This document shows, piece after piece, positions 54,912-64,000 of a stretch of 64,000 bases of DNA (its first letter is position 1; the number at the start of each line of letters is the position of its first letter). Origin of the DNA: Muscardinus avellanarius (Eukaryota > Chordata > Mammalia > Rodentia > Gliridae); contig OY726574.1 in the NCBI GenBank assembly GCA_963383645.1, positions 57,413,851-57,477,850 on the forward strand. Direction: 5' to 3'. The notes beneath the pieces were generated by a model. It was not told the DNA's origin, did not search any database, and saw only the letters and a program-made list of their open reading frames with translations. A program made the position numbers and the translations under genes.

Positions 54912-55220
54912 TGAAGCAGGAAGCTAGGATTTACAACCATAATCCCGGTTGGCAGGCTAGACCAGGAGGTTTACAGATTTGAGGCCAGCCTCAGCAACGC
55001 AGCATAGTGCGATCTTCAGCAATTTAGTAAGACCCTGTTTCAAAAATAAAAAATAAAAATTGCCCGGGGGGTATAGCTTGGGTGTAGAACGTTCCTGCGT
55101 TCAGTCCCCAGTACCAATAAAAAAATAATAAGAAGAGGCTAGACTGAGGCTATAGCTCTGTGGTGGAATGCCTGCTTACTAATGAGGCTTTGGGTTTGAG
55201 CCTCAGCACCACAAATAAAA
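54660..55220 (+). mobile_element. SINE cluster 27
   Basis: Plus copies at 54667-54870 with a 38-base A-run and 54925-55115 (diverged), then an older ID-type element at 55142-55215. Confidence 0.82.
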
Positions 55221-55224
55221 AAGG

Positions 55225-56100
55225 GGGCGGTGGGGGGGGTGGATAAGTGAGGTTGTGCCTGTCTGCAATCCCAGTACTTCGGAGGCTGAGACAGGAGGAT
55301 CACAGATTCAAGGCCAGCCTTAGCAATTTAGTGAGCCGTTCAGCAATTTATGGAGACCCTGTTTCAAAATAAAAAACAAGCCAGGCGTGTTGGTACACGT
55401 TTGTGATTCCAGTACTTGGGAAACGGAGACAGAAGCATTACAGGTTCAAAGCCGGCCTCAGCAACTTAGTGATGCACTCAGCAAGTTATTGAGATCCTGT
55501 TTCCATAAATAAGTAAATAAATAAATGTAGGTTTGTAGGTATAACCCAGAGGTAGAACACCCCTGGGTCTCATCCCGAGTAATACACAAACACACACAAA
55601 AATAATAACAGATAAATAAAAAGGGTATGTATGCGTGCAATCCCAATACTTGAGAGGCTGAGACAGGTGGATTGCAGATTGGAGACCAGTCCCAGCAATT
55701 TAGTGAGGCCCTCAGCAACGTAGACTGTTTCAAAATTCAAAAAAATAAAATAGGGCTGGAGATGCATCTTAGAATGTTTCAATTCAGTCCCTAGTACCAC
55801 CGAGTTGGGGGGGGGGGATGCAGATTGAAAAAAGCCTCCTGTAAAACCGGAGGTAGAGCCAGGCGTGGTGGTGCACACTTGTAATTTCAGCATTCCGTTG
55901 GATGGGGTTTGCCGGCAGCCTCGGCTTCTTAGCAAGGCTCTTTGCAACTCAGTAAGACCCTGTTTCAAAATTAAAAAGACTAAATAAAATAGGGCTGAGG
56001 GTGTAGCTCAGAGACAGAATGCCCCTGGGTTCCATCCCTAGCTCAGAGACAGAATGCCCCTGGGTTCCATCCCTAGTACCAAAAAACAAACAAACAAACA
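55225..56100 (+). mobile_element. SINE cluster 28 with duplicated ID end
   Basis: Plus copies at 55245-55370, 55378-55585, 55620-55800 and 55857-56080. The last has its final 36 bases (AGCTCAGAGACAGAATGCCC... to CCATCCCTA) present twice in tandem (about 56003-56074). Confidence 0.83.
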
Positions 56101-56455
56101 AACAACAACAACAAAAAACACCAAAAAACCGGAGCTAGATTTCAGAGCAGCCCCTGTGATATTCAGGAGATCCTGGTTTAACTGGTGTCCTTGATGTAGT
56201 CTAAGTCAGCCTCTGCCTCAGTCATCCATCTGACCTCCCTGAATGACAGGATATCCTAGAGATCCCTTGATTTAGAGCCAGATAATTTTGTTCAGACTTG
56301 TTTTTAACCCTTTTAGCTACATTATATTTGAATGTACTATATATCTTGACCTCCAGAAAAATAACGTACATGGCTGGTTTAAGTGAGAATATTAAATAAG
56401 TGTTTCATAAACTGAAAAGCACAATACAGATACAAATGTTTAAAATAAAGGAGGT
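56101..56455. other. Unassigned, possibly decayed MIR
   Basis: GATTTAGAGCCAGATAATTT and AATATTAAATAAGTGTTTCA weakly resemble the start and end of a plus-strand MIR. It is too diverged to be sure. No gene. Confidence 0.3.
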
Positions 56456-56459
56456 AAAC

Positions 56460-56895
56460 TGGGCTGGGTGGGGTTTCAGTGTTAAGCCAGTACTTGGAAG
56501 GCTGAGACAGGAGGATTGCAGGTTCTCTGCCAGCCTCAGCAACCTTGTGAGGCCCTCTGCAATTTAGTGAGACCCTGTTTCAAAATAAAATAGGATTGGA
56601 GGTATAGTTTAGAGGTAGAATGCGTCCAGGTTCAGCCCCCAGTACAACAAAAATAAAAAAAATTTAAAAAGCTAGCAGGGCATGGTGGTGCACGCTTGCA
56701 ATCCCAGCATTTGGGAGGCTAAGACCAGAGGATCGAAGTTCGAGGACAGCCGCAGCTATTTAGTGAGGCCCTTTGCAACTCAGTGAGCCCCTGTTTCAAT
56801 ATAAAAAGAATAAAAAAAAAAATAGGGCTGAATGTGTAGTGCAGAGGTAGAATGCTACTGGGTTCCAATTCCAGTGATACAAAAAAAAATTAAAA
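56460..56895 (+). mobile_element. SINE cluster 29
   Basis: Plus copies at 56463-56645 and 56672-56880. Confidence 0.85.
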
Positions 56896-57430
56896 AGGAC
56901 ATAAATGTTTTTTTCTTTTTTTAACTGTCCCCAGGATTCCAAAACCCACATGGCTAAGGAGAAGTGGCCACTATAAAGGAGAAAGAAGGGCTGGGGGAGA
57001 GAAAGTGTAGAATAGGGGTAAATGTTCAAAAATAAAAGTAGTAGCACTAGGTACTTTATTCATGCCGGGCCAGGAGCACAATTATCCTCCGATGGGATAG
57101 ATAGCAGCTGGGAAGATGGCCACAGCCCTGCCCCAGGCCCTAGAGAAGACAATGGTCAGCTTCTTTGCAAGCAGCCCCGCCCTGCCCCTCTGACCTGAGA
57201 TGGGACAGGGTGATTACAGTCCCCTCCTGCAGATTTTGGAGCCCAGCAGTCTGCATATTTTATAAAAATATCTATCTTCCAGATACTATAAACAAGAGAC
57301 GGTGAGAGTCATCATTTCTCCTAGGTAGGACTCGGATCCTGATGGGAACCCTGCTTCGGCAGTTGTTGAATAGCTGAATGAAATCAATACATTCTCCAAC
57401 CCTTGGATGGACCTGCTGTAAAAGTAATGA
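56896..57430. other. Unique sequence, nothing recognised
   Basis: No convincing frame. GC content rises toward the right. Confidence 0.45.
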
Positions 57431-57432
57431 CA

Positions 57433-57640
57433 AGCCCGGCAAGACGGTGCACACCTGTAATCCCAGGCTGAGACAGGAGGATCGCAGGTTCGAGGACAGC
57501 CTCAGCAATTTATCAAGACCCTATTTCAAAATAAAAAAGGATTCGGGTAGCTTGGAGGTAGAGTATCCCTGGGTTCAATTCCAATAATAATAATAATAAT
57601 AATAACAACAACAACAATAATAGTAATAACAACACCACCA
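57433..57640 (+). mobile_element. Last SINE before the CpG island
   Basis: A plus copy with internal deletions (57433-57580), tail (AAT)n/(AAC)n to about 57640. No further SINE was found from here to 64000. Confidence 0.85.
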
Positions 57641-58180
57641 ACAACAATTGTCCCTTTTACTTGCTTTTTCAATTTCTATTTCAGTTTTTGCCTTGGAAGG
57701 TTTTGCAGTCTACTTTATAACAACTGTTTCTTTGCTTGGCCTTGAGGTCGCTTCAAAAGATAAGACGCCAAGTGGAACTGCGCGCGCCCAGAGAGAGAAA
57801 ATAATGGTGGAAAACGTTATCAGCTGCCTCCCGAGAGCACTGGGCCAACGTCTGGGTTTTAGGCAGCCAATTTCCCAATTCAATTAACGTTCCTACGGAT
57901 TCAGCAAACAATACGTAGCAAACGTGAGCCCCTATTATTATTATTTTTTAAGTCTTGGACAAACTATTAAGGAGGGGCAGGATCCTTTCACTGCAAGGTC
58001 CTGACAACATTTTATGGGGCGGACGGAGCCAGAACCGAAACTCGTTTTTCCACCTTGAGTAAAGCAAATAAACAACTATCCGAAGTAATTGCTGCCTTTC
58101 CGGGCTCACTCTTTCGGTCGTTTTCCTTTTCTGAGCTGAGAAGACCCAAGGCCCTTTCTTCCCAGAAAGCGCTCGGAATC
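57641..58180. other. Unique SINE-free flank of the CpG island
   Basis: Non-repetitive sequence, AT-balanced, including GGTGGAAAACGTTATCAGCT and CCCAATTCAATTAACGTTCC. No coding signal. It looks like the kind of sequence conserved near developmental genes, which is an inference only. Confidence 0.4.
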
Positions 58181-58934
58181 CCAAGCTCCAGCGGAGCTCT
58201 TAGGGGTGACACTGGGGGGTGGCGGTGAAGGGCGGGGGGGGGGGGCTGTAAGGCTCGAGCCGCTGCCCCGAACTGCGCCTGCGCTTCATTCTGGATTATC
58301 CCTACAACTTTAATAAAGTACTGCTTCGATATGATTTGCTGGGTGGCGCCAAAGGTGCGCACCGGGCCAGCCCTCGAGCCGAGGTGAGTTAGCGCCGCCA
58401 CTTTTCTTCTCCTAACTTGAAAGCGGCTTTCAACCCCCTCCTCCTCCCCGCCCCCTGCCCCGGAAAGTTTGTTTTCCAGCTGCACACTCTCGGTTTCCAC
58501 CTCGGCTGCCGGAGAATCGCATCCATTAGCCAAGTTCTCCGAGACCAAAGAAAAGCTACCTCTGTGCGCCTACGTGAGCCGCCGTGGCCAGTGTGGGGGG
58601 GGGGCAGAGGAAACGTGTGGGTCCCGGGCCGCCCCAAGGGAGGGGCCGCGCCGGGGGGGGGGCTCCTCCGGGGACCCCGGCCCCGGACGCGTCCGAGTTG
58701 GCAAACAAAGCGTCTCCGCAGGAACCGCCGCGCGGCGGCCCCTCCCCCCGCGCCCCCCGCCCGGCTCCCGGTCCCCCCCCCGGGGGCGAGCCGCCAATCC
58801 CAGCACCAGCAGCCCTTCAAACGAAGGAACTGGGCGGCCCCAACGGGCGCCCGCCCCGCCCCTGCCGGCCACATCTGTCCAGCTCCCGGGCCGCTGACAT
58901 GTGTCCTGGCTTCTGGGCCTGGCGGCCGGCAAGC

Positions 58935-58990
58935 CCAGGCAAAATAAATAAATAGGCATTTAAAAAGGAGGCTGCGTCCTTTGCATAGTG
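58935..58990 (+). promoter_or_regulatory. AT-rich motif cluster inside the CpG island
   Basis: In the midst of GC-rich DNA, AAAATAAATAAATAGGCATT, then TTTAAAAAGG (a TATA-like or SRF-like motif) and CCTTTGCATA (octamer-like, 58978-58987) lie within 50 bases. Possibly an alternative core promoter or a bound enhancer element. Not proven. Confidence 0.3.
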
Positions 58991-59849
58991 ACGCTTTTCC
59001 CTGGTTGATTCATTTTAAGTCTGTAATTGGTGGAAAAAGAAAAAATAAAGCACCCACCCCAGCTTTCTGCGCCCTGGCCATTAGCCGCTCTCGGGCGGGG
59101 CTGTCTTTGGGGAAACCGGAGCCTGGCTTTAATTTCCAGCCTTATCCTAAGAGGCCGGCTCCGAAGTCGGTGCGTCATCCTCGGTGCCTCCCTCGGCTTA
59201 ACCTCCCCCCGGAGCCTCCTCCTGCCAGTTCTCCTGCCAGGCTACAAAACGGAAAAAACAGAAAAAACAGAACAGAAACGGCCCGCGCGGGCGTCGCTGT
59301 GCTGCGTGCCAGCCGTGTCTTCCTTTCCTCTTTCAGCGACGGGGAGAGTCGGCCTGTGACACATGGCCGCTCATTTGCTTTGCTTCCGAAGAGCGGGGTC
59401 GGCCAAAACCGGACGGGGGGCTCGGAGTCCTGGGATCGCCCCCGACGCATCTAGTCTTCTGGGGGGGTCATCCAGGAGCCCCCGTGGAGTCGTCCCACCT
59501 GCCCAGACAAACCCCGGGACCCCGTGTTTACTGGAAGGCTACTTTCAGTTTGAAAGACCGAAGGGGAGGAGGGGTCCCCTGGCGGGGTTGACGTCCTAAA
59601 AGTGGCCGCCGTGCGCCGGGCGGACGCGCGATGGCGGCCGGGGGTCGGGGTCGGGGCCGGGACCCTGGCCCGCGCCCGCGTCCCCAGGCCGAGACGTTTG
59701 AAAAGCTGTGAGCGTGACAAGTGTCTAAGCGCAGCGTGTTAGGTTTCGAAACCGCCTCGCCAGCCAATCCGGAACTCGCAGCCTTAGCGGGGGGGGGGCG
59801 CTGGCGGGGACGTCGGCCTCGCCCCCACCTCCACGGTCGAGAAGGAGCA

Positions 59850-60545
59850 GCGCCCCGAGACGGAGGGTGCCCCAGGCGGGAGGGCGCCCCCATGCGGGAG
59901 GGCGCCCCGAGACGGAGGGCGGCCCCAGGCGGGAGGGCGCCCCGAGTCGGAGGGCGCCCCGAGACGGGAGGGTGCGCCGAGACGGAGGGTGCCCCAGGCG
60001 GGAGGGTGCCCCGAGTCGGAGGACGGCCCCAGGCGGAGGGCGCCCCGAGACGGAGGGCGCCCCGAGATGGAGGGCGCCCCGAGACGGGATGGTGCGCCGA
60101 AACGGAGGGTGCGCCGAGACGGAGGGTGCCCCCATGCGGGAGGCCGCCCCGAGACGGAGGGCGCCCCGAGACGGAGGGTGCGCCGAGACGGAGGACGCCC
60201 CCAGACGGAGGGCGCCCCGAGTCGGAGGGCGCCCCGAGACGGGAGGGTGCGCCGAGACGGAGGGTGCCCCCAGGCGGGAGGGTGCCCCGAGACGGAGGGC
60301 GCCCCGAGACGGAGGGTGCGCCGAGTCGGAGGGTGCCCCGAGTCGGAGGGCGCCCCCAGACGGAGGGTGCCCCGAGACGGAGGGTGCCCCGAGACGGGAG
60401 GGCGCCCCGAGTCGGAGGACGCCCCCAGACGGAGGGTGCCCCGAGACGGAGGGTGCCCCCAGGCGGAGGGCGCCCCGAGTCGGAGGGCGCCCCGAGTCGG
60501 AGGGCGCCCCCAGACGGAGGACGCCCCCAGACGGAGGGTGCGGCG
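59850..60545. repeat. 17-18 bp GC-rich minisatellite
   Basis: About 40 units of GGAGGGCGCCCCGAGAC and variants: CCCCAGGCG and CCCCGAGTC in the second half, GGTG for GGCG, an occasional extra G. It ends about 330 bp before the GC-box array. Because 17 is not a multiple of three and the unit has no stop in any phase, five or six frames remain open at once. The resulting Arg/Gly/Pro/Glu-rich frames (410, 853, 366, 347 and 312 codons) are artefacts. Confidence 0.93.
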
Positions 60546-60871
60546 CGCCCGCGGTCCCCGCAGCTGCGCATTCTGGAAGAAGTTGGCTCGCGTCGGGAAT
60601 ACTTTCCTCCCGCGCCCCGCCCCCGGGGTGGACGCCGGAGTCAGGGGCAGCTGTCAAAAACAAGAGGGCCGGCCTCTCCTCCGCCCGGTGGAGGAGGGAG
60701 GGGCGGCGAGGGTGTCTCTTTCCTTTTTCTCTTTCTTTTTTCCCCCATCTGTTGCCATTTCCTCACCCAGCGCCGGCCGGGGCGGGGGGCCCGCGGAGAC
60801 CCCGGCCCGCGCGGGCGTCGGGGCGGGCCGATCGCGGTTCGGGGGCCGGCGCGCGGCGGGTCCGCCCGGCG

Positions 60872-60955
60872 GAGGTGCGGGGCGGGGCGGGGCGGGGCGG
60901 GGCGGGGCGGCGGAGGCAGGACCTCCCGCACCTCGCGCCCGGCCTCACTCTGACA
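60872..60955 (+). promoter_or_regulatory. Probable core promoter with GC-box array
   Basis: Six consecutive GGGGC units (about 60877-60910) form overlapping Sp1/KLF sites. No TATA box is present. A CCTCACTCTGAC initiator-like sequence lies near 60942-60953, followed about 115 bases later by the start codon. The transcription start is an estimate. Confidence 0.5.
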
Positions 60956-61090
60956 GCGCCGGGGTGCGCGGAGCGGGGCCGGGAACAAAGGGGCGCGGGG
61001 CGGCGCGGAGTTGCTGCGGAGCGGGGGGGCAGAGGACGGCCGGCGCCCCGGGCCCCCGCTCCGGCCAGGATGAAGAGCCGCAGAGGTAAG
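60945..61090 (+). CDS. Putative first coding exon of an unidentified gene (partial)
   Basis: The ATG at 61070-61072 has A at -3. It is followed by codons for K-S-R-R and one extra base (61085), then a consensus donor AG/GTAAGC at 61086, so the exon ends in phase 1. About 125 bases of GC-rich 5'UTR would precede it if transcription starts near 60945. The next exon is not in the window to 64000. Very short basic N-terminal exons occur in several zinc-finger regulators (for example the SALL, BCL11 and ZFPM groups and PRDM3/PRDM16), but M-K-S-R-R matches none that I can name. No in-frame stop lies between this ATG and 59867, so an upstream start cannot be formally excluded. Coordinates of the 5' end are estimated. 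Confidence 0.5.
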
Positions 61091-64000
61091 CCGGCCGCGT
61101 GGTGGGGACGGCGTCCGGCCGGGCAGCTCCGGACGCGCACGCGGGCCCGGGGAGGCGCGCCCCCCCACGCGGCTGGCACGCTGTCAGCGGCGCCCCGGCC
61201 TGGCCGTGCGCCCCCAAGTTTCATTGTCTCGCCGACACCCACTCTGGACCACGTGGCCGCGGCTCCGTCCGCGGGCGGGGTGGGGGTCCACCCCCCCCGC
61301 CTTTGTCTGAAAGTTCGGCTCCGGGCCCCCCCGCCCCGCGCGCATCTCCGGGGCTGGGGTGTTCTCCACCATCCGAGGAATGTGACCCGGACCCCCCTCG
61401 CCGCCCTCGGGCTTCTCCGGCTTTGGAGAGCTAGACCTCGGGACATTCCCAGCCCCCAAAGTTTTCCCACGATGGGGGGCCGGCGGCCGGTGGGGGCCTG
61501 GACGGCACGCCGTCGAGACGTGGCCGAGGGGGCCGGCAGTCTGGGTGCCAGTGCGGACAGCCAGGCTGACATTGTTTCCACCGCGCGTTCTGGAGGCTTC
61601 ACAGCCCAAACTTGCCGTCAGTCTGGTTTAAAAGGCAGAACACGCCCGGAAGGGGGGCGCGAGAAAAAACCCATCGCCGCCCCGAGAGGTCAGAGACCCG
61701 AGTCCCTCTTGCGGTGGGCTTGGCCCCGGCTGGGGGTCCCGAGCGCCCCGCGGCCGGCCCTCGTGGGGACTTACGCGGATGGCTCAAAACCCCAGCCGAG
61801 CGCCGGGCCGCGCATGCCCGCCGCCGCCCGCCGCCGCCCGCCGCGGGGAACTGGATTCTTTGGGAGCCGCGCGGCCGCCGCGTTTCCAGCCCGCCCGGGT
61901 TCCGGGGGGGCCCGCCGAGCCCCCCGGGCCGCCCTCCCCCAGCGCTCATCCGGCGCGAGCGAAATGAAACGCGGAGACCCGGGGCGGGGGCGCCCCTCGG
62001 CGGGGCTGACAGGTCTAGACTCGCCTGGCGGCGCTCGGGCCTGGGGGGGCTCGCCGGCACGGGGGGGCGCCCTGGTTTTGAGGGGTGCGTCCAGAGCGCA
62101 GAACGCACACCTAGGACCCCCGCGCTGGCCGGGCCTCGGCGGGGGCCGCGCCGATCATCCTCCCCCTAAAGTCACCCTCGAGGCCCCCTCCTCTTCCTGG
62201 ACCCCCCCCCCCCAGTCCTCGGGCCTCTCCAGCATCCTCAGCCGGGCCGCCCCGGGGCGAGTGGGAATATCCTTGGCCCCCCGCCCTGGGCGCTTGGGGG
62301 TCCTGCCTCTCCGCGCCCACTCTTGGGAACAAGTTAGGGACATGTTGGACGGCCACCTTGGCGAAGGCTGGGGGGGGGGGCTGCTGGGGTTTCTAAACCT
62401 TCTTAGGTTCGTCCGGCAAACCCCCTAGGATCGGGGCCAGCCCCCGAGGATGCCCCCCGAGGGGCCCGTTTGGGGTTCCAGCCCCCAGGCCCTCCCGTGC
62501 TGACTCGGGACAGTTTGCAGGCGGGTTTCAGTTGGGGCCAGAACAAAAGCGCCTGCCCTCCCCCCGCCCCTCCCTCTCCCCGCGGCCTCCCCGGCCCGAC
62601 TACCTGGCGGGGGGGCTTCCCTGGGCTCCAGGAGGACTCCCCAAGTCGGCTCCTGCCCATTGTCTGTCTGCAGAAGAGTCTTTAAGTTTCCTTAAAACAA
62701 AGGCACTTTGAGCCGGATCCCAGAGCCGGGGTTTTGGGTAAGACCGGCGTGAGATGACAACGTGCCCCCGAGAAAGCTAAAGGGGTTTAAGCCGAGCAGA
62801 AAGGGGGCTCGGCCTGCCCTTTTTGCCCCCTTTTCCTGCTCGTGGATTCCTGCCGCGGGGCTGCTTTTTGTCTGGGACAGCCAAGCTCACGTTGGATTTA
62901 GTGAGCATTCCTGTGGCTTCCCCAGAGGGGGAGCTGCTCTCATCAGAAAACTTGTTAGGTTACGTTTACTTTTTCCTAATTAAACTTTCTCTTTCCTCTT
63001 CTTGTTTCTAGATCGCTCGCTCTAGTCTCTTCTATGTTGTTAAAAAAAAAAAAATCCAGCTAAAACCCAGCTCACAACTACTTTCTGCCCCCCCCCACCT
63101 CCTCCTCCCCCGGGTTTCTTTCTGAGCTATTCAGAAAAAGAAAGTCCAGGCGCAAGATTGCTTCTTACGGCCGTGGGATCCGCAGGCCATCTTGTGGCTT
63201 TCTAAAGAGCATTTCCTTGTCTGTGAAGAGAGTAAAAGGCTTTTGATTCCGGGCGCCTCCCCTCCCCGACACCCCCACCGCATTTTTAAAAGTGTAAGCA
63301 AGGCAAGGGCTTGGAAACAAGTCGTAACCGGGAAAGTTTTCAAAAGCGCCGTTAGAGTAGGAAATGAGTAACGAGGAAAGTCTGTCTGTTTTTCCAAGCT
63401 GAGCCACCATCGGGAGGGAGCGATTTTTTTTTTTCTTTTTAAATGAAAATCGCCTTGACAGCAGTAAACGTGGTTTCGCGGCCCTGGAGTATCAGCTGGC
63501 CGGCCGAGGGGTGATGTCTTCGCCTCCGGCCCTCCAGCTCCCGTGCACACGTCGGGAATATTTGCGGGGAGGCCCGGCAGCGCTCCCACCCCCACGCGAG
63601 CTGAGGGCCCAGTCGAGTCTTGACTCCGTTTTGTGTTGCTTAACTAACTGAAACCTGCTTTTGTGCGTCGCCCAAGTGTTCAGAACGTTCGAGCTACTTC
63701 TCAAACTAAGCAAAGCAGATCAAAGGGCAATCCCGGGGGGGTTTGTTAGCTGGCTGCAAACTCTGTTATTACCAATTTACAGTTGGGGGTTCACTGTTCC
63801 GTGAGCGAAGTTTTTACACTTTTTCTGGGTTCAAAAGGGGCGGAGGAGGGGAATGAAAAAGCCTTGAAGAATGTCTGGTTTTTTTAAGACGTTGGGGAGT
63901 TTAAATAAATTGCTTTATTCAAATTTGCTTTAGTTATTCAATTAACGTGACACGTGTTTAGGAGTGAGATTTGCCTAGTTATCAAAGCAAACGTGAAACA
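61091..64000 (+). other. Probable first intron, 5' part
   Basis: GC-rich to about 62720, then falling to AT-balanced sequence. It has no SINEs, a few A- and C-runs (63040-63053, 63088-63098), and a TTTAAATAAATTGCTTTATT motif near the right edge (63900-63920). No second exon with a branch point, acceptor and open frame was recognised. Frames of up to 185 codons at 61.6-62.4 kb are composition artefacts. Confidence 0.45.

Larger units (their letters stand above)
58180..62720. promoter_or_regulatory. Large CpG island
   Basis: About 4.5 kb of very G+C-rich, CpG-dense sequence, far above the rest of the window. It includes poly-G/C runs, a minisatellite, a GC-box array and the first coding exon. 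Islands of this size usually mark promoters of developmental or transcription-regulator genes. Long frames on both strands arise because stop codons are rare in this composition. Confidence 0.9.

Noticed and set aside
60945..61090. Assigning the first exon to a named zinc-finger or PRDM gene
   Set aside because: Only five codons are visible. The start M-K-S-R-R differs from the gene starts I can recall, so a symbol would be a guess.
59721..62428. Very long open frames (410, 853, 366, 347, 312 codons) on both strands
   Set aside because: They run through a minisatellite whose 17-18 bp unit lacks stops in any phase and through CpG-island DNA with few stops. Frames overlap on both strands and share no domain.
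1..64000. tRNA genes at the many GGTTCCATCC / TAGCTCAGAGGTAGAA matches
   Set aside because: All are the tRNA-derived ID parts of SINEs. They lack a complete cloverleaf and are followed by A-tails.

Overview
This window is mammalian nuclear DNA, most likely from a squirrel-family rodent (ground squirrel, marmot or tree squirrel). The main evidence is well over a hundred copies or fragments of a roughly 200-bp chimeric SINE: a 7SL/B1-like head (GCCGGGCGTGGTGGCGCA) joined to a tRNA-Ala/ID-like tail (TGTAGCTCAGAGGTAGAA then GGGTTCCATCCCCAGTACC) and an A-rich tail. This B1-dID/STRID/MEN-type layout is known from sciurids and relatives. Many copies are nearly identical with visible target-site duplications, so the family has been active recently. 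There are no bacterial-type genes, CRISPR arrays or tRNA/rRNA genes.

Layout. (1) 1-3.2 kb: wreckage of several endogenous retroviruses (ERVs). A minus-strand element has an LTR end, a primer-binding-site-like sequence and an integrase tail. A plus-strand gag-protease remnant is split by a reverse solo LTR with a 5-bp duplication. (2) 3.7-31.6 kb: nested SINEs and microsatellites, plus an 18-copy, exactly 32-bp tandem repeat carrying a TATAAAA in nearly every unit (11.1-11.7 kb), a minus-strand LINE-1 with 5'UTR and most of ORF1 but no ORF2 (19.8-21.6 kb), and an old L1 broken up by SINEs (28.3-30.8 kb). (3) 31.8-33.4 kb: a solo LTR with a 6-bp duplication. Inside it sits a 1.1-kb composite retrotransposon made of a 50-bp GC-rich VNTR, an AT-richer module with CCAAT and TATA-like motifs, and an A-rich tail, flanked by a 17-bp duplication. 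It resembles SVA-type composites in architecture. (4) 33.4-57.6 kb: more SINEs and microsatellites, an L1 3' end (34.8-35.3 kb), a 330-bp polypyrimidine tract (40.3 kb) and a SINE-free TAAT-rich island (47.3-47.8 kb). (5) 57.6-64 kb: SINEs stop abruptly and a large CpG island begins. It holds a 17-18 bp G+C-rich minisatellite (59.85-60.54 kb), a GC-box array and a probable promoter. A very short first coding exon, ATG plus four codons (M-K-S-R-R), ends at a consensus splice donor. The rest of that gene lies beyond the right edge, and I cannot name it.

Apart from that first exon I find no host protein-coding exon. The long open frames at 58-62.4 kb come from stop-poor GC sequence and a repeat whose unit is not a multiple of three. 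Coordinates of SINE copies are read by eye and are good to about 5-15 bp.
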